A DNA stretch of 64,000 bases from Akkermansia muciniphila (lineage in GTDB: Bacteria; Verrucomicrobiota; Verrucomicrobiia; Verrucomicrobiales; Akkermansiaceae), in contig CAMCIC010000008.1 of the NCBI GenBank assembly GCA_945874895.1, positions 1 through 64,000 of the forward strand. Direction: 5' to 3'. This document shows positions 25,581 through 38,800 of the stretch, piece by piece. Each line of letters starts with the position of its first letter. Positions within the stretch are counted from its first letter, which is position 1. The position numbers and the translations under genes are program-made. The notes under the pieces are model-generated. The model was not told where the DNA came from. It did no database searches and was given only the letters and a program-made list of their open reading frames with translations.

Positions 25581-27263
25581 ATGTCTGATGCTGAGGAGAA
25601 AAACAGAGACTTCATCCGGGAAATCATTGCCAATGATCTCGCCAGCGGCAAACACTCCAGCATCATCACTCGTTTCCCCCCTGAGCCCAATGGATACCTC
25701 CACATTGGCCATGCAAAGTCCATTTGCCTGAACTTCGGCATTGCCCAAGAATGGCGCGCACAAGGCGCCAAGTGCCACCTGCGCTTTGATGATACCAATC
25801 CCTCAAAAGAGGAACAAGAATATGTCGAAAGCATCCGCGAGGACGTGCGCTGGCTCGGCTTTGAGTGGGATGCTCTGCACTTCGCCAGCGATTACTTTGG
25901 CTTCTACTATGATTGCGCCGTGGCCTTGATTCAAAAGGGCCTCGCGTATGTGGATGAGCAGACGCAAGAGCAAATGAAGGAGACACGAGGCAATATCAAC
26001 GTCCCGGGCACTCACTCACCGTGGCGCGACCGCAGCGTGCAAGAAAACCTCGATCTTTTCGCTCGCATGCGAAATGGCGATTTCCCTGACGGCAGTTTGG
26101 TGCTGCGCGCGAAGATCGACATGTCCTCGCCCAACATGAACATGCGCGACCCGGTGCTCTACCGCATCATGCGCGCGCATCATCACAATACCGGCGATTC
26201 GTGGTGCATTTACCCGATGTATGACTACGCGCATCCTCTGGAAGATGCCCTGGAGCACATCACCCACTCGCTCTGCACACTGGAGTTTGAGAATCATAGA
26301 CCCCTATACGAATGGGTGATCGAGAACTGCCCCGTACCCGCCAAACCGCGGCAGATCGAATTTGCGAGGCTCAATCTGACCTACACGGTGATGAGCAAAC
26401 GCAAACTGCTCATGCTGGTAAAAGAAGGGCATGTAAGTGGCTGGGACGACCCGCGCATCCCCACCATCTCCGGATTACGGCGGCGCGGATACCCTGCGGC
26501 GGCCATACGTCATTTCTGCCAACACATCGGCATCACCAAATTCAATGGCACCACCAGCGTGGATCTGTTAGAGTTTGAAGTGCGAGCCCACCTCAATCGC
26601 GAGGCTCCGCGCCGCATGGCGGTTCTAGAACCACTGAAAGTCATACTGGAAAATGTCGAGCACGACGAACGCATCCCTGCCAGCGTACTCGAGCATCCGG
26701 AATACCCAGAACGCGGCGAGCGCAACCTCACCCACGGACGCGAGATATGGATCGAGCAAAGCGATTTCCTCGAAGATCCACCGAAAAAATTCTATCGCCT
26801 CGGCCCAGGACGTCATGTTCGCCTGCGGGGAGGCGATATCATAAAATGCCTTTCCTTCCAAAAAAACGAGGGAGGTGAAATTACCGAGCTGCGCTGTGAA
26901 TTGCTCAAAGGCACTGCGGGCGCCAACGCTCCCGAGGGAGTCGAATGCAGGGCAGCGATCCATTGGGTGGATGATACCAGCGGCGTGGATGCTGAAGTGC
27001 GGCTATACGACCGTTTGTTCCGAGTCGAAGATCCCGATGCGGAGGAAGAAGGTTTTTTAAGTGCGCTTCATCCCGAATCCCTGCGACTGGTTACAGCCAA
27101 GGTGGAGGCCGCAGCGGCTCACATGCAACCGGGGGAAAGCTGCCAGTTCGAACGCACCGGATATTTCGTAGCCGATGCGAAAGATCACCAACCCGGAACG
27201 AAGCCCGTATTCAATCGCACCGTGGGTCTCAAGGACTCGTGGAGCAAGCAAGCGGGAAAATGA
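25581..27263 (+). CDS. glnS: Glutaminyl-tRNA synthetase
   Basis: About 560 aa from ATG 25581 (MSDAEEKNRDFIREI), the normal GlnS N-terminus. The frame stays open upstream to 25404 but that segment has no family likeness. It charges tRNA-Gln directly, so this organism need not rely on GatCAB for glutamine. HIGH is at 41-44 within RFPPEPNGYLHIGHAK, and the KMSKS equivalent is VMSKRKL (~residue 270). GDSWCIYPMYDYAHP and the C-terminal anticodon-binding beta-barrel region are present. It converges with trpD. Confidence 0.95.
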   Translation: MSDAEEKNRDFIREIIANDLASGKHSSIITRFPPEPNGYLHIGHAKSICLNFGIAQEWRAQGAKCHLRFDDTNPSKEEQEYVESIREDVRWLGFEWDALHFASDYFGFYYDCAVALIQKGLAYVDEQTQEQMKETRGNINVPGTHSPWRDRSVQENLDLFARMRNGDFPDGSLVLRAKIDMSSPNMNMRDPVLYRIMRAHHHNTGDSWCIYPMYDYAHPLEDALEHITHSLCTLEFENHRPLYEWVIENCPVPAKPRQIEFARLNLTYTVMSKRKLLMLVKEGHVSGWDDPRIPTISGLRRRGYPAAAIRHFCQHIGITKFNGTTSVDLLEFEVRAHLNREAPRRMAVLEPLKVILENVEHDERIPASVLEHPEYPERGERNLTHGREIWIEQSDFLEDPPKKFYRLGPGRHVRLRGGDIIKCLSFQKNEGGEITELRCELLKGTAGANAPEGVECRAAIHWVDDTSGVDAEVRLYDRLFRVEDPDAEEEGFLSALHPESLRLVTAKVEAAAAHMQPGESCQFERTGYFVADAKDHQPGTKPVFNRTVGLKDSWSKQAGK

Positions 27264-27290
27264 GTGGTGACGAATCCATGGTGAAATGCA

Positions 27291-28337
27291 TCACAATCTG
27301 CTGTAGCGCTGCATCAAACGGAGTTTCTCTACCGCTGAGCCGTCATTGATGGTTTCACGTGCCATTTCCAAGCCACCTCTGATATGATTTGCTATTCCGG
27401 CGCAAGTAAGAGCAGCGGCGGCATTCAGCAACACCATATCGCGCTTCGGACCTGTTTCTTTCCCGCTGAGAATGGATTCCAAAATGATGGCGTTTTCGTG
27501 CGCATCCCCCCCCTGCAATTCAGACACCTCGGCCACGCTCAATCCGAAATCCTCAGGTGAAATTTCCTCTTCTTGCCAATCCCGATGGGCTCCCGTTTGG
27601 CAAATCCACGTCGGTCCCATCAGACTCACTTCATCCACCGCGGCCCCAGTCTGCGTGCTGCCATGCACTGCCCAAGCACTCTCACGACCAAGCCGTTGCA
27701 GGATTTCCGCAAACACCGGACAAAGTGATCGTTCATACACGCCCACCAACTGGCATGCCGGACGAGCGGGATTGAGCAAGGGGCCGATGAGATTGAAGAT
27801 CGTCCGCACCTTCCGCGCACCTAACATTTTTCGTGCTTCTACCACAGCCTTGAAGGCAGGATGATAACTGGGTGCAAAAAGAAAACCGACGCCTGCCTTG
27901 TCCAAACCATGACGGAACTCATCGGTGCTGAGATCCAGTCGAATGCCCAGCGCCTCGAGCACGTCCGCGCCGCCCGACTTGGAAGTGATACCACGGTTCC
28001 CATGCTTGACCACAATCGCCCCCGCCGCGGCGGCAATGAACATCGTAGTGGTCGATACGTTGAACAAATGCAACTGATCGCCACCCGTACCGCAAAGATC
28101 CAGAGTGGGTCCATGGAGCTCGAGCAGTTCCATGTGGGGATTGACCGCGCGCTCCAGAAAAACCTCCACGAATCCAGCGATTTCAGCGGGAGTCTCACCC
28201 TTGATCGACAAGGATTCCAGCAATCGCGCTTTTTTTTCCGAGGATGCGGAACCATCCAACAAAAACTCAGCGGCGTTCTCAATTTCGCTCGGCGATAGGT
28301 TCTGACGAGCTTCAAGTTGATGAATAAGCGAATCCAT
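27291..28337 (-). CDS. trpD: Anthranilate phosphoribosyltransferase
   Basis: 348 aa. It transfers phosphoribose from PRPP to anthranilate in tryptophan synthesis. Signatures are DLCGTGGDQLHLFNVST (PRPP-binding), VVKHGNRGITSKSGGAD, and NLIGPLLNPARP. It is encoded alone here, with no other trp genes adjacent. It ends 27 bp from the glnS stop in a convergent arrangement and is divergent from recA. Confidence 0.95.
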   Translation of the reverse strand: MDSLIHQLEARQNLSPSEIENAAEFLLDGSASSEKKARLLESLSIKGETPAEIAGFVEVFLERAVNPHMELLELHGPTLDLCGTGGDQLHLFNVSTTTMFIAAAAGAIVVKHGNRGITSKSGGADVLEALGIRLDLSTDEFRHGLDKAGVGFLFAPSYHPAFKAVVEARKMLGARKVRTIFNLIGPLLNPARPACQLVGVYERSLCPVFAEILQRLGRESAWAVHGSTQTGAAVDEVSLMGPTWICQTGAHRDWQEEEISPEDFGLSVAEVSELQGGDAHENAIILESILSGKETGPKRDMVLLNAAAALTCAGIANHIRGGLEMARETINDGSAVEKLRLMQRYSRL

Positions 28338-28427
28338 AATGACAGAAAAATACTACCAGAACCGACGCGGTATGCGAGACATCCGTCACGATAATTTGCA
28401 TGGACCAGCCATGATTGGTCATATTTT

Positions 28428-28441
28428 TGTTCAATCGAACA
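28428..28441. promoter_or_regulatory. LexA (SOS) box upstream of recA
   Basis: TGTTC-AATC-GAACA is a perfect palindrome 62 bp before the recA start. It matches exactly the consensus TGTTC-N4-GAACA reported for Verrucomicrobia LexA, which was tested on the Verrucomicrobium spinosum recA promoter (literature recalled). It implies LexA repression of recA and DNA-damage induction. Being only 90 bp from the trpD start, it might also influence trpD. Confidence 0.85.
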
Positions 28442-28503
28442 TCTTTTTTGTTGACTTCTCTGTTTTTTTGTGAGAAATCATTCGCGTCAACCACATAGAT
28501 CCC

Positions 28504-29544
28504 ATGGCAGCGAAAACTACCTCAAACGATACCGGGGCCGAGAAATTGGCCGAAGCCCGCAAGCGCAACCTCGATGCGGCCATCTCCCACATCCAAAAAG
28601 AATTCGGTGAAGCCGCCATCATGCGCATGGGCGACGATAGCCGCATGGACGTGGAGGTCATCCCCACGGGCAACCTGCTCATCGACCGTGCACTTGGCGT
28701 AGGAGGTTTCCCCCGCGGTCGAATTGTGGAGATTTTTGGTCCAGAATCTTCGGGTAAAACGACTCTCACACTGACCCTCATCGCACAGGCACAAAAACGC
28801 GGGGGATTGGCGGCGTTCATCGACGTCGAACACGCTCTCGATCCCCAATATGCACGTCGCCTCGGCGTGAATCTCGATGACTTGCTGGTGTCCCAACCAT
28901 CTTCCGGCGAAGAAGCTCTGCAAATTTGCGAGGCATTGGTGCGATCGAATGCCATCGATGTGGTGGTGCTGGACTCCGTGGCCGCTTTGGTAACGAAACA
29001 AGAGCTGGATGGCGAAATTGGTGATTCCACCGTCGGCGCGCAAGCGCGTCTGATGAGTGCTGCCATGCGCAAACTCACCGGCTTTATTTCCAAGGCCCGC
29101 ACGGTCTGTGTTTTCACCAACCAGATTCGTGAAAAAATCGGCGTCATGTTCGGCAATCCAGAAACAACTCCGGGCGGACGGGCTCTGAAGTTCTTCTCCT
29201 CTGTGCGTGTGGACATCCGCCGCATCAGCCAAATCAAGGCGTCCGATGGCACCGTCATGGGCAACCGCACGAAGATCAAATGTGTGAAAAATAAGGTCGC
29301 ACCCCCATTCGCCGAGGCCGAGTTTGACATCATGTTCAACGAGGGCATTTCCTCCACCGGCTCTTTGCTCGATCTCGCGCTCGAAATGGAAATCGTGCAG
29401 AAGCGCGGCAGTTGGTTCAGCTACAACGGCACGCAGTTGGCTCAGGGACGCGATGCGGCAAAAGACATGCTCAAAAACGATCCGGCTCTCTACGCCGAAC
29501 TCGAAGCTGCAGTGCTGGAGAAACTCAACGAGCCGAAGAAATAA
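28504..29544 (+). CDS. recA: Recombinase A
   Basis: 346 aa, canonical RecA. It forms filaments on single-stranded DNA, drives strand exchange and triggers LexA self-cleavage. Walker A is [11 protein letters not shown] (~residue 78). Also present are [11 protein letters not shown] (Walker B) and the DNA-binding loops with [20 protein letters not shown] and [12 protein letters not shown]. No intein is present. There is no strong Shine-Dalgarno before ATG. A LexA box precedes it and an intrinsic terminator follows. Confidence 0.98.
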   Translation: MAAKTTSNDTGAEKLAEARKRNLDAAISHIQKEFGEAAIMRMGDDSRMDVEVIPTGNLLIDRALGVGGFPRGRIVEIFGPESSGKTTLTLTLIAQAQKRGGLAAFIDVEHALDPQYARRLGVNLDDLLVSQPSSGEEALQICEALVRSNAIDVVVLDSVAALVTKQELDGEIGDSTVGAQARLMSAAMRKLTGFISKARTVCVFTNQIREKIGVMFGNPETTPGGRALKFFSSVRVDIRRISQIKASDGTVMGNRTKIKCVKNKVAPPFAEAEFDIMFNEGISSTGSLLDLALEMEIVQKRGSWFSYNGTQLAQGRDAAKDMLKNDPALYAELEAAVLEKLNEPKK

Positions 29545-29593
29545 GGTGCATGAACCTAGCAGGAAGATGCGGCATACTGTCGCATCTTCTGAG

Positions 29594-29630
29594 ATCTGGC
29601 GGCTTTTCAGCCGCCAGATTGCTTTTTTTA
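29594..29630 (+). terminator. Rho-independent terminator of recA
   Basis: An 11-bp perfect stem ATCTGGCGGCT/AGCCGCCAGAT (29594-29604/29609-29619) has a 4-base loop and is followed by TGCTTTTTTT. It lies 50 bp after the recA stop. Confidence 0.9.
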
Positions 29631-29690
29631 AGGGATCTACAGCCTAGAATCGCTGCGAATGATCGCAGGTTTTCGATGCGAAATCGATGA

Positions 29691-29720
29691 GGAAGAAAAA
29701 GCGGTTGCGATGCAACCGCT
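29691..29720 (-). terminator. Rho-independent terminator of katG
   Basis: Read on the minus strand, a 9-bp stem AGCGGTTGC/GCAACCGCT (29712-29720/29700-29708) with a 3-base loop is followed by TTTTTCTTCC. It starts 8 bp after the katG stop and faces the recA terminator. Confidence 0.85.
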
Positions 29721-29727
29721 GATAGAA

Positions 29728-31989
<2,262 letters not shown>

Positions 31990-32045
31990 CTACCACCAAT
32001 TCTTCGTCATGCAAAAAAAATGCACTGCGGATTCGCAGGAAATTT

Positions 32046-32861
32046 TCATCGCCCAGAAGGCGCAGCGTCAGATAGAACCCGCTGCTGAAGGATCTCAGGC
32101 CATGCCTGGAGAAGCTCCCGCCGTTTTTCCGGAACCTGCCTCCCTAGCACTTCGCTCGAAGCCGCAAGCAAGTCCTCATACGAGTCACTTTGCTTCTGTT
32201 TGACGAGCCATTGTCCGTATCCAGCTGAATCGACCAAAAACCATTGTTCACTCACAGCCTCCAATCCGGATTTTCGGAGCGAAGAAGTCGGCAAGGTCAA
32301 TGCCCATGCGATGGCATCAGCGCCCGAACGCTGACCCCACAACTGCAAAATCTGTATGGCCGCCACCTCGTCATCATGCCCATGAATCCCCTGCTTAAGA
32401 AAAAATCCCGCTGCTTCCGCGGGGTCGTGGGCGGCCCAAGCCACAGCCAATCTCGACTGCGCATAGCGCCGATCAATCGGGGAGGCAAGGTTCGCAACCC
32501 AGTGCAGAGCCGAATCCCGATCACGATTCGTCAATGTCATCGCACATCGACTGAGGATGGCTTGCCTTTGTTGATCGGCTATCTTTTGCGATTCCACATG
32601 CCGCCATGCACCGCATGGATCTTCCTCGATCATGCTCCAAATCCCCTCCTCCCCCACTGCATCGCCAAGTGGATCAGACATTTCCGTGTGAGACTGCTCT
32701 GTGTCATAGGTTCGGCGCGCTTCAGACACTGTGGTGAAATGACGGCGACTGTCTGGAATCGATGCCTCTGACTTCCTGCTGAATGGATCACGTGGCCCCT
32801 GTTTTTCGCAAGCGAACCACAAGGGCCAAGTCATCCACAACATGCTGTGCCATCGTATCAT
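32046..32861 (-). CDS. Helical-repeat protein coupled to the giant metzincin gene
   Basis: About 271 aa starting at ATG 32861, which overlaps the stop of the 3,159-aa gene by 4 bp (ATGA). That overlap decides the start over longer open frames to 33119. The N-terminus is hydrophobic (MLWMTWPLWFAC), possibly a signal or lipoprotein leader. The body is built of ~35-residue helical repeats with SALHWVANLASP, RRYAQSRLAVAWAAHDPAEAA and GADAIAWALTLP segments. These are TPR/HEAT-like repeats common in uncharacterised verrucomicrobial exported proteins. The coupling suggests a partner, chaperone or processing factor for the upstream product, but this is inference. Confidence 0.65.
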   Translation of the reverse strand: MIRWHSMLWMTWPLWFACEKQGPRDPFSRKSEASIPDSRRHFTTVSEARRTYDTEQSHTEMSDPLGDAVGEEGIWSMIEEDPCGAWRHVESQKIADQQRQAILSRCAMTLTNRDRDSALHWVANLASPIDRRYAQSRLAVAWAAHDPAEAAGFFLKQGIHGHDDEVAAIQILQLWGQRSGADAIAWALTLPTSSLRKSGLEAVSEQWFLVDSAGYGQWLVKQKQSDSYEDLLAASSEVLGRQVPEKRRELLQAWPEILQQRVLSDAAPSGR

Positions 32862-35800
32862 GGAGCAACAGTCACATTGACAAAGCGTGAAGTATTTAGG
32901 GTGGTGTTCGAACCACTGGCCACATAGAGCCCGATCAAACAGTTGCTTGGCAGGGTCATTGTCACCGCTCCCACGTTGGTCCATGTCGTCCCGTTCGTGC
33001 TGGTAAAGGAAGTGAAAGTATTGCCCACTCGTGTTAAGCGGACCCAAACATTCGGCAAGGTTCCGTTGCCGTGATTCGTCACCGTGCTTTTGGCTCCAGC
33101 AACGGTGCGACGTGACCAACGGTAGGCACCGGTGCCCGTGGCTGTCATCGCAGCATACTGCGCGTTGCTTGCTAGAGTATTTCGAATCATCACTCCCACA
33201 CGTGAGCTCGTGCCAGTATTCTGCAATTGATCCACCCGAGCGATGATCTCTCCGTCACCAAAAAGGGTTTGGTAAACAAAATGTCCGCTATCCACATTTC
33301 CCGCGAGCAATCCAGAACCAGCAACCGTATAGGCGTTGTTCAAGAAAGATGAACTGCCGGCAAGGTTACCAGTTCCTATATGGGCTGTCAGCCATGGCAG
33401 TGGCAAACTCAGGACCCGGATGTTGAGCGTAGCCTGGGCGCTCGCACCATCGCCATCCGTTGCTCGGATGATAAACGAATTCGCTCCTAAGTGAAGCACG
33501 GCGGGCGTTCCACTCAGTGCGCCATTGGCTGCTACCGTCAACCATGCCGGACCGCTGACTTTCGCGTAACTGATGGCATCTCCGGGATTCGCATCCACGG
33601 CTGTTCCCGCTAGGCTGGCCACGTATGCATTGCCGCTGATGGCGGATGCGCCGGCAATGGGGTTGGCAAGGAAATTCGGTGCCACATTCGCTGGTGTCAC
33701 GGTGATGCTTAGAGCCGCGTCACTGAAAGCGCCTGCGGCATCGGTGGCTCTGACGACAAATCCGTTAGTGCCTACATGAGTTGCCGCTGGAGAACCGCTC
33801 AGGCCTCCATCAGATGCCACGTTAAGCCATGTAGGCCCAGAAATTTTCGAGTAAGAAATCGTATCTCCAGAGTCCACATCCGACGCCGTTCCTGCCAACG
33901 ACCCCGTAAAAGCAGTCAAGGCCTTCACCGTTCCTCCTGCGATGGGATTGACCAGAAAAGCTGGTGCATCATTCACATTGATGACCTGGACAACCAACGA
34001 GGTTTCCGCCCAAGCACCCGCCGCATCGGTAACACGAACGATCACCGAGTTCTGCCCCACATGAGAATTGCTGGGAATACCCGAGAGAGAACCATTGGTG
34101 GCAACACTCAACCACGACGGACCCGAGACTTTGCTGAATGTGAGAGAATCACCCGTGTCCTGATCTTGCGCCACACCCGCAAGGCTGGCTGTGATCGATT
34201 GCCCCTGCTCTACCGATCCGCCATCCACTGGATTCATCGTAAAAGTGGGCGCATCATTCACATTCGTTACCCAAATTCGCAATGTCGCGGTGGCAGAGAA
34301 AAGAAACGAATCGGTGACTCTCACGGTCCATTCATTCCACCCTACGTTGGCATTGCCGGGAATGCCAGACATGACGCCGTTCGCCGCGATGGCAAGCCAT
34401 GAAGGACCACTGATTTTTTCATAGATCAGATTTTCTTCCAGATCTGGATCCACGACGGCACTCGCCAGCGTCGAACCATAGACTGCATCTTCGGCAGCAG
34501 CCGCTGCCTCTACGGGATTGCTTGCGAAAACGGGCGCGGTATTCGAGCGCGTGTAAACCAGAACAAGATCATTCCCTAGCGCAGCGACCGCCCACGATCC
34601 TGTCGCCTGAGGCAGCGCGCTCGCATCGATGATGAATTTCTCCGGCGCAAAGCCCATCACGGGAGTTCCTGTTCGAATGAGAGGAAATATTCTGCTTTGG
34701 TTCGTGTATTGGATGATGTCCACCGCTTGAAGAACAATCGTCGCCTGGGTGAGGGAATCCAGTTGCAAGCTCGATGCTTGAATGAGATCTGCTCCCGCGC
34801 CAGGCGCGCCCGTCCAGTTGGTCACTTGCCACCTGATGTTAGGCGTTGACTTCAAACTCAGCGCACCTGTGGCGATCGAACCTACCGTATCACCGCCCGC
34901 AACCAGAGATCCCTCGATCGATACGGCTCCGGAAATCAAACCAGTGCCTGAGAGTGTCGCGCCACTTGCCACCGTCACTGTGCTAGTGCCTGTGGCCGAA
35001 CCAGAGGAGTTCCGTATGGCGAGAGTTCCTTGCTGAACACTGGTCATTCCACTGTATGAATTCGCGGCCGAAAGAACCAGTTCGCCGGCGCCAATCTTCG
35101 CAAGCCCCGCAGACCCAGTGATGGAGCCCGCCAAAGTGACCGTCTGCCCAGAAACCACGGCCAGCGTGCTGCCACCATTGAGCTGCAGGGCATTCGTGAG
35201 CGCATAACTTCCATTGAATTGCAGGGCACCTTGCGATGGATTGTCAGCTTCCAATGAGATAGCGGCTGTGCCCGCGGCATTCGCATGACCGAGAATGAGT
35301 GATCCTGCAGACAATCGAATGATTTCCTGCAGGGTATTGTCTCCCGACAAGAGCAAGTGTCCGGCTCCAGTCTTCACCACTCCCTTGTTGCCAGACAAAG
35401 ACACCCCGATCGTTGCGGTTTGATTCGCCACTGCGATCGTAGGTTGCCCGCTTGTTACATCCAATTGCAAAGATCCGCCTGTGCCCGCAGTCAATGCCGT
35501 CGAGTGTGAAGGTGATGTATCGCCAAATCGCAAGTGCCCCACAGTTCTGTTTCCATCGACAGTCACCATCAGATCCGCGGAGAGGTTTGATGCGTCAAAA
35601 TACGCCGTTGACCCTATGCCATCTGCGATATTTCCGTTCAACCAATGAAGCGCTTGATTCCATGAGCCCCCTGCGGCTTGAATCCAAATTGCCTGCTGCG
35701 ATGTCACTTCGATCGTCAAGGTCGCTGTGGCATAGGCACCGAGTTGGTCCTGCACTCGAACCGTGAACTCGTTCACGCCCAGATCCGCTGATGCAGGAGT

Positions 35801-38800
35801 TCCCGACAAGGCACCATCGGCCGCAACACTCAGCCAGGAAGCACCGGACACCTTCGAAAAAATCAACACATCAGCCAGATTCACATCCGTCGCAGTACCA
35901 GCCAGAGAACCTGTGTAGGCAACGCCTGCCGATACAGAATTTCCTAGGATTGGATTGCTCACAAACACCGGCGATTGATTGTTGGAGGCAACCGAGATCG
36001 GCACTGTCGCAGAACTGACAACCCCACCGCTGCTTACAACTCGTGCAGTGATCGCATAGGAACCTACCGCAGCATTGCTCCAGTTTATCTCATAGGGTGC
36101 CGTAGCATCGGAGGCGATGAGAGTGGAACCGCGGAAGAAGTCCACTGACTGGACTGGCTCCGAACCGACTACCACTTCCGCAGAGAGAACGATCGTCTCA
36201 CCGAGCAAGTATGATGCGCCCGATGAAGGAGAAGTGAGTGCAACCGTCGGAGCTGTGGGAGCCAACGCCGAACCGCCAGGTGTGTAGATCGCACTCGCGG
36301 GAATCGCTTCACGACTGATCCCCGGACCCGACCATGCGACCGATGCGTGATCGCCGCCACCACCTTCTTGGTGATGAACTTCCATCCAATAAATCTGACC
36401 GGCTGCGAGGGGAATGGACACCGATTTTTGCGAAGCGTTCGTATCCCAACTCTGGTAATTCGTGTAGCCGCTGACACCAGCGATTTGCACTTTATTTGCC
36501 TCTAACGAATTCGTGCTCAGGAACAACCGACTGGCGTCATCCGAAGCGATCCAGAAAGTATAATTGCCCGAGACAGCGGGACGAAGGTAACCTGTCAACC
36601 GCCGCGAGTAACTATCGGCCACACTCTGAGCGGTCGTAAAATTCGTCAACACCCCGCTATAATTCGTCGTTCCAGTCCAAGCTTGATTATTATAAGGAGT
36701 GGCGCCACTCCATCGCTGCTCTCGCACACCACTGAAGGAAGGGGGATTGGCGTCGATCGAAATCAAGCCGTCGCCCGAAGCACCCATTTGATCTGTGGCA
36801 CGCACCAACAATCCGAGTGAACCTGGGCTTGGCAAAGCTCCAGGAACTTGCAGGGTAATGGCGCCTGTAGATTGGATCGCAAAAATGCCACCCGCGTTGC
36901 CACCCACAATGGACCAAGACGCAACACTTCGCCCGGGAGAGAAACTGGCCGTAGCAGTGCCAATAACCGTCCCCACTGTCATCTGCGACGTAGCCGTCAG
37001 AATCTGCGAATGGACCACGGGAGCTTCATCATCCATCAAGGTAATCTGATGAGTAGCGGGACTCAAGGCCACCGCTGTAGCCGATGATGAGACAGACACC
37101 ACAATCGATTCCGGTGACTCCGCCACTTGGTCCGTGATCAGAGTCAGCGGTATCGGCTTCATCTGCTCGCCTGCAGCAAACACCAAAGAATCGCTGGCTA
37201 AGAGATAATCCACACCTGACTTGGCCGTACCTCTGACTGTCACATTGATCGAAACCGGTGTCGTGCCTGCGGGACGATCGAGAATGGCTATCAGCATAGG
37301 TTCGCTACCATCCGACTCACGGCGGGTGCTGGCTGATTGAGCCAATCGCACATAGCGCGTTGCTTGGCTTTCCGCCGCCATGGATGGAATCGCCTGACGA
37401 GCTATACCAGGTCCTTCCCACGCCACCGAAACATGGTCACCACCACCTCCTTCGAGATGCTGGACCTCCATGAAATACGACTGACCTGCCACGAGGTTGA
37501 TGAATGCAGAGCGCTGGCTCGCATTGACATCCCAACTCTGGTAATTCGTCCACCCTGCCTGACTCGCGATTTGCACTTTGTTCGCGGCGCTGGAGTTCGA
37601 ACTCAAAAAGAGACGGCTATCGTCATCCGAAGCAATCCAAAAACGATAGGCTCCCGTCACGGGTGCCACAATTTGCCCCCTGAGACGACGAGAATAATTG
37701 TCAGCCACGTTCTGCGGCGTCGTGAACGAAGTCAGATAGTTCGAGATGCTCGGTGTCGATGCACTCCATGATTGATTGGTATAGACCGAACTACCCGTCC
37801 AGCGCTCCTCAAGCACGAGACTGGAAACACTGTGATCACCCACCATCAAGGTGTGACGACTCAGGTTGCTGTTCAGGCCGGCACCTTGCGGCGAACGCAA
37901 CTCGAGGATCAGAGACTCGATCGGCTCGGCAACGCCGTCATTTTTCAATCGAATGCGGATGTTCTGAGAAGTCACTCCTGGCGCGAAAGTCAATACTCCC
38001 TGTGGAATGATCGCATTCGCGGATGATGCATCGGCAAAAGCCCAATCCACATCATCCCCCGTGGCCGATCCACCTCCCGATGCGTAGCGCACGGTCACAG
38101 GCGATGTCGAAGCAGCCGATAATACCACGGCAATATCCCGATATTCCCCAGATGCAGTGGGTTGCTCGGTTGCGGTAGAAACCGCGCTTTGGAAGCCCAC
38201 AGTGATCGGCGAGGTGTCGTTATCCGCGATTTCAAAAGTCGCCGACGAGGGGAGATCCAAACCGTATCCGACGCCTTCCTGCACCTGAAGCGTCAGTGTT
38301 TCCGTGCCCTCGGCCAACGCATCGTCAATCACTATAAACGGAACATTCACCCCGACTTCTCCCGCCAGAATTGTAGCTGATCCATTGAGTCCCGTGTGGT
38401 CCACACCATCGATTGCCGTACCTGACACGGTGAAGTTCACCACAAGGTCACTGGTAGTCGCGCCAGCGCGGTGGAGGTAAAAACGCCCGATCACACCAGA
38501 CTCCGAGGGACTGTCATTATACGTGGATACCATCACACGATCTCCGCTGTCATTGTCACGAATGAAGGCAGTGGCAAATCCATCGTTAAAAACGCGGTAT
38601 CCTGCGCCTGGGGTAATCCGTATGACAACATTTTCCGTGGGCTCGGCTAAAACATCATTGATCACGGGAATCGTGAGGGCCACATCACTCGGTCCGGATG
38701 CAGGCAAGGTGATGGTTCCTGATAGCGGAGTGAAATCAGATCCTGACGTCGCATTGCCAGAAATCGTGTAATTCACCGTCACCGAACCCGTCGCAGATCC

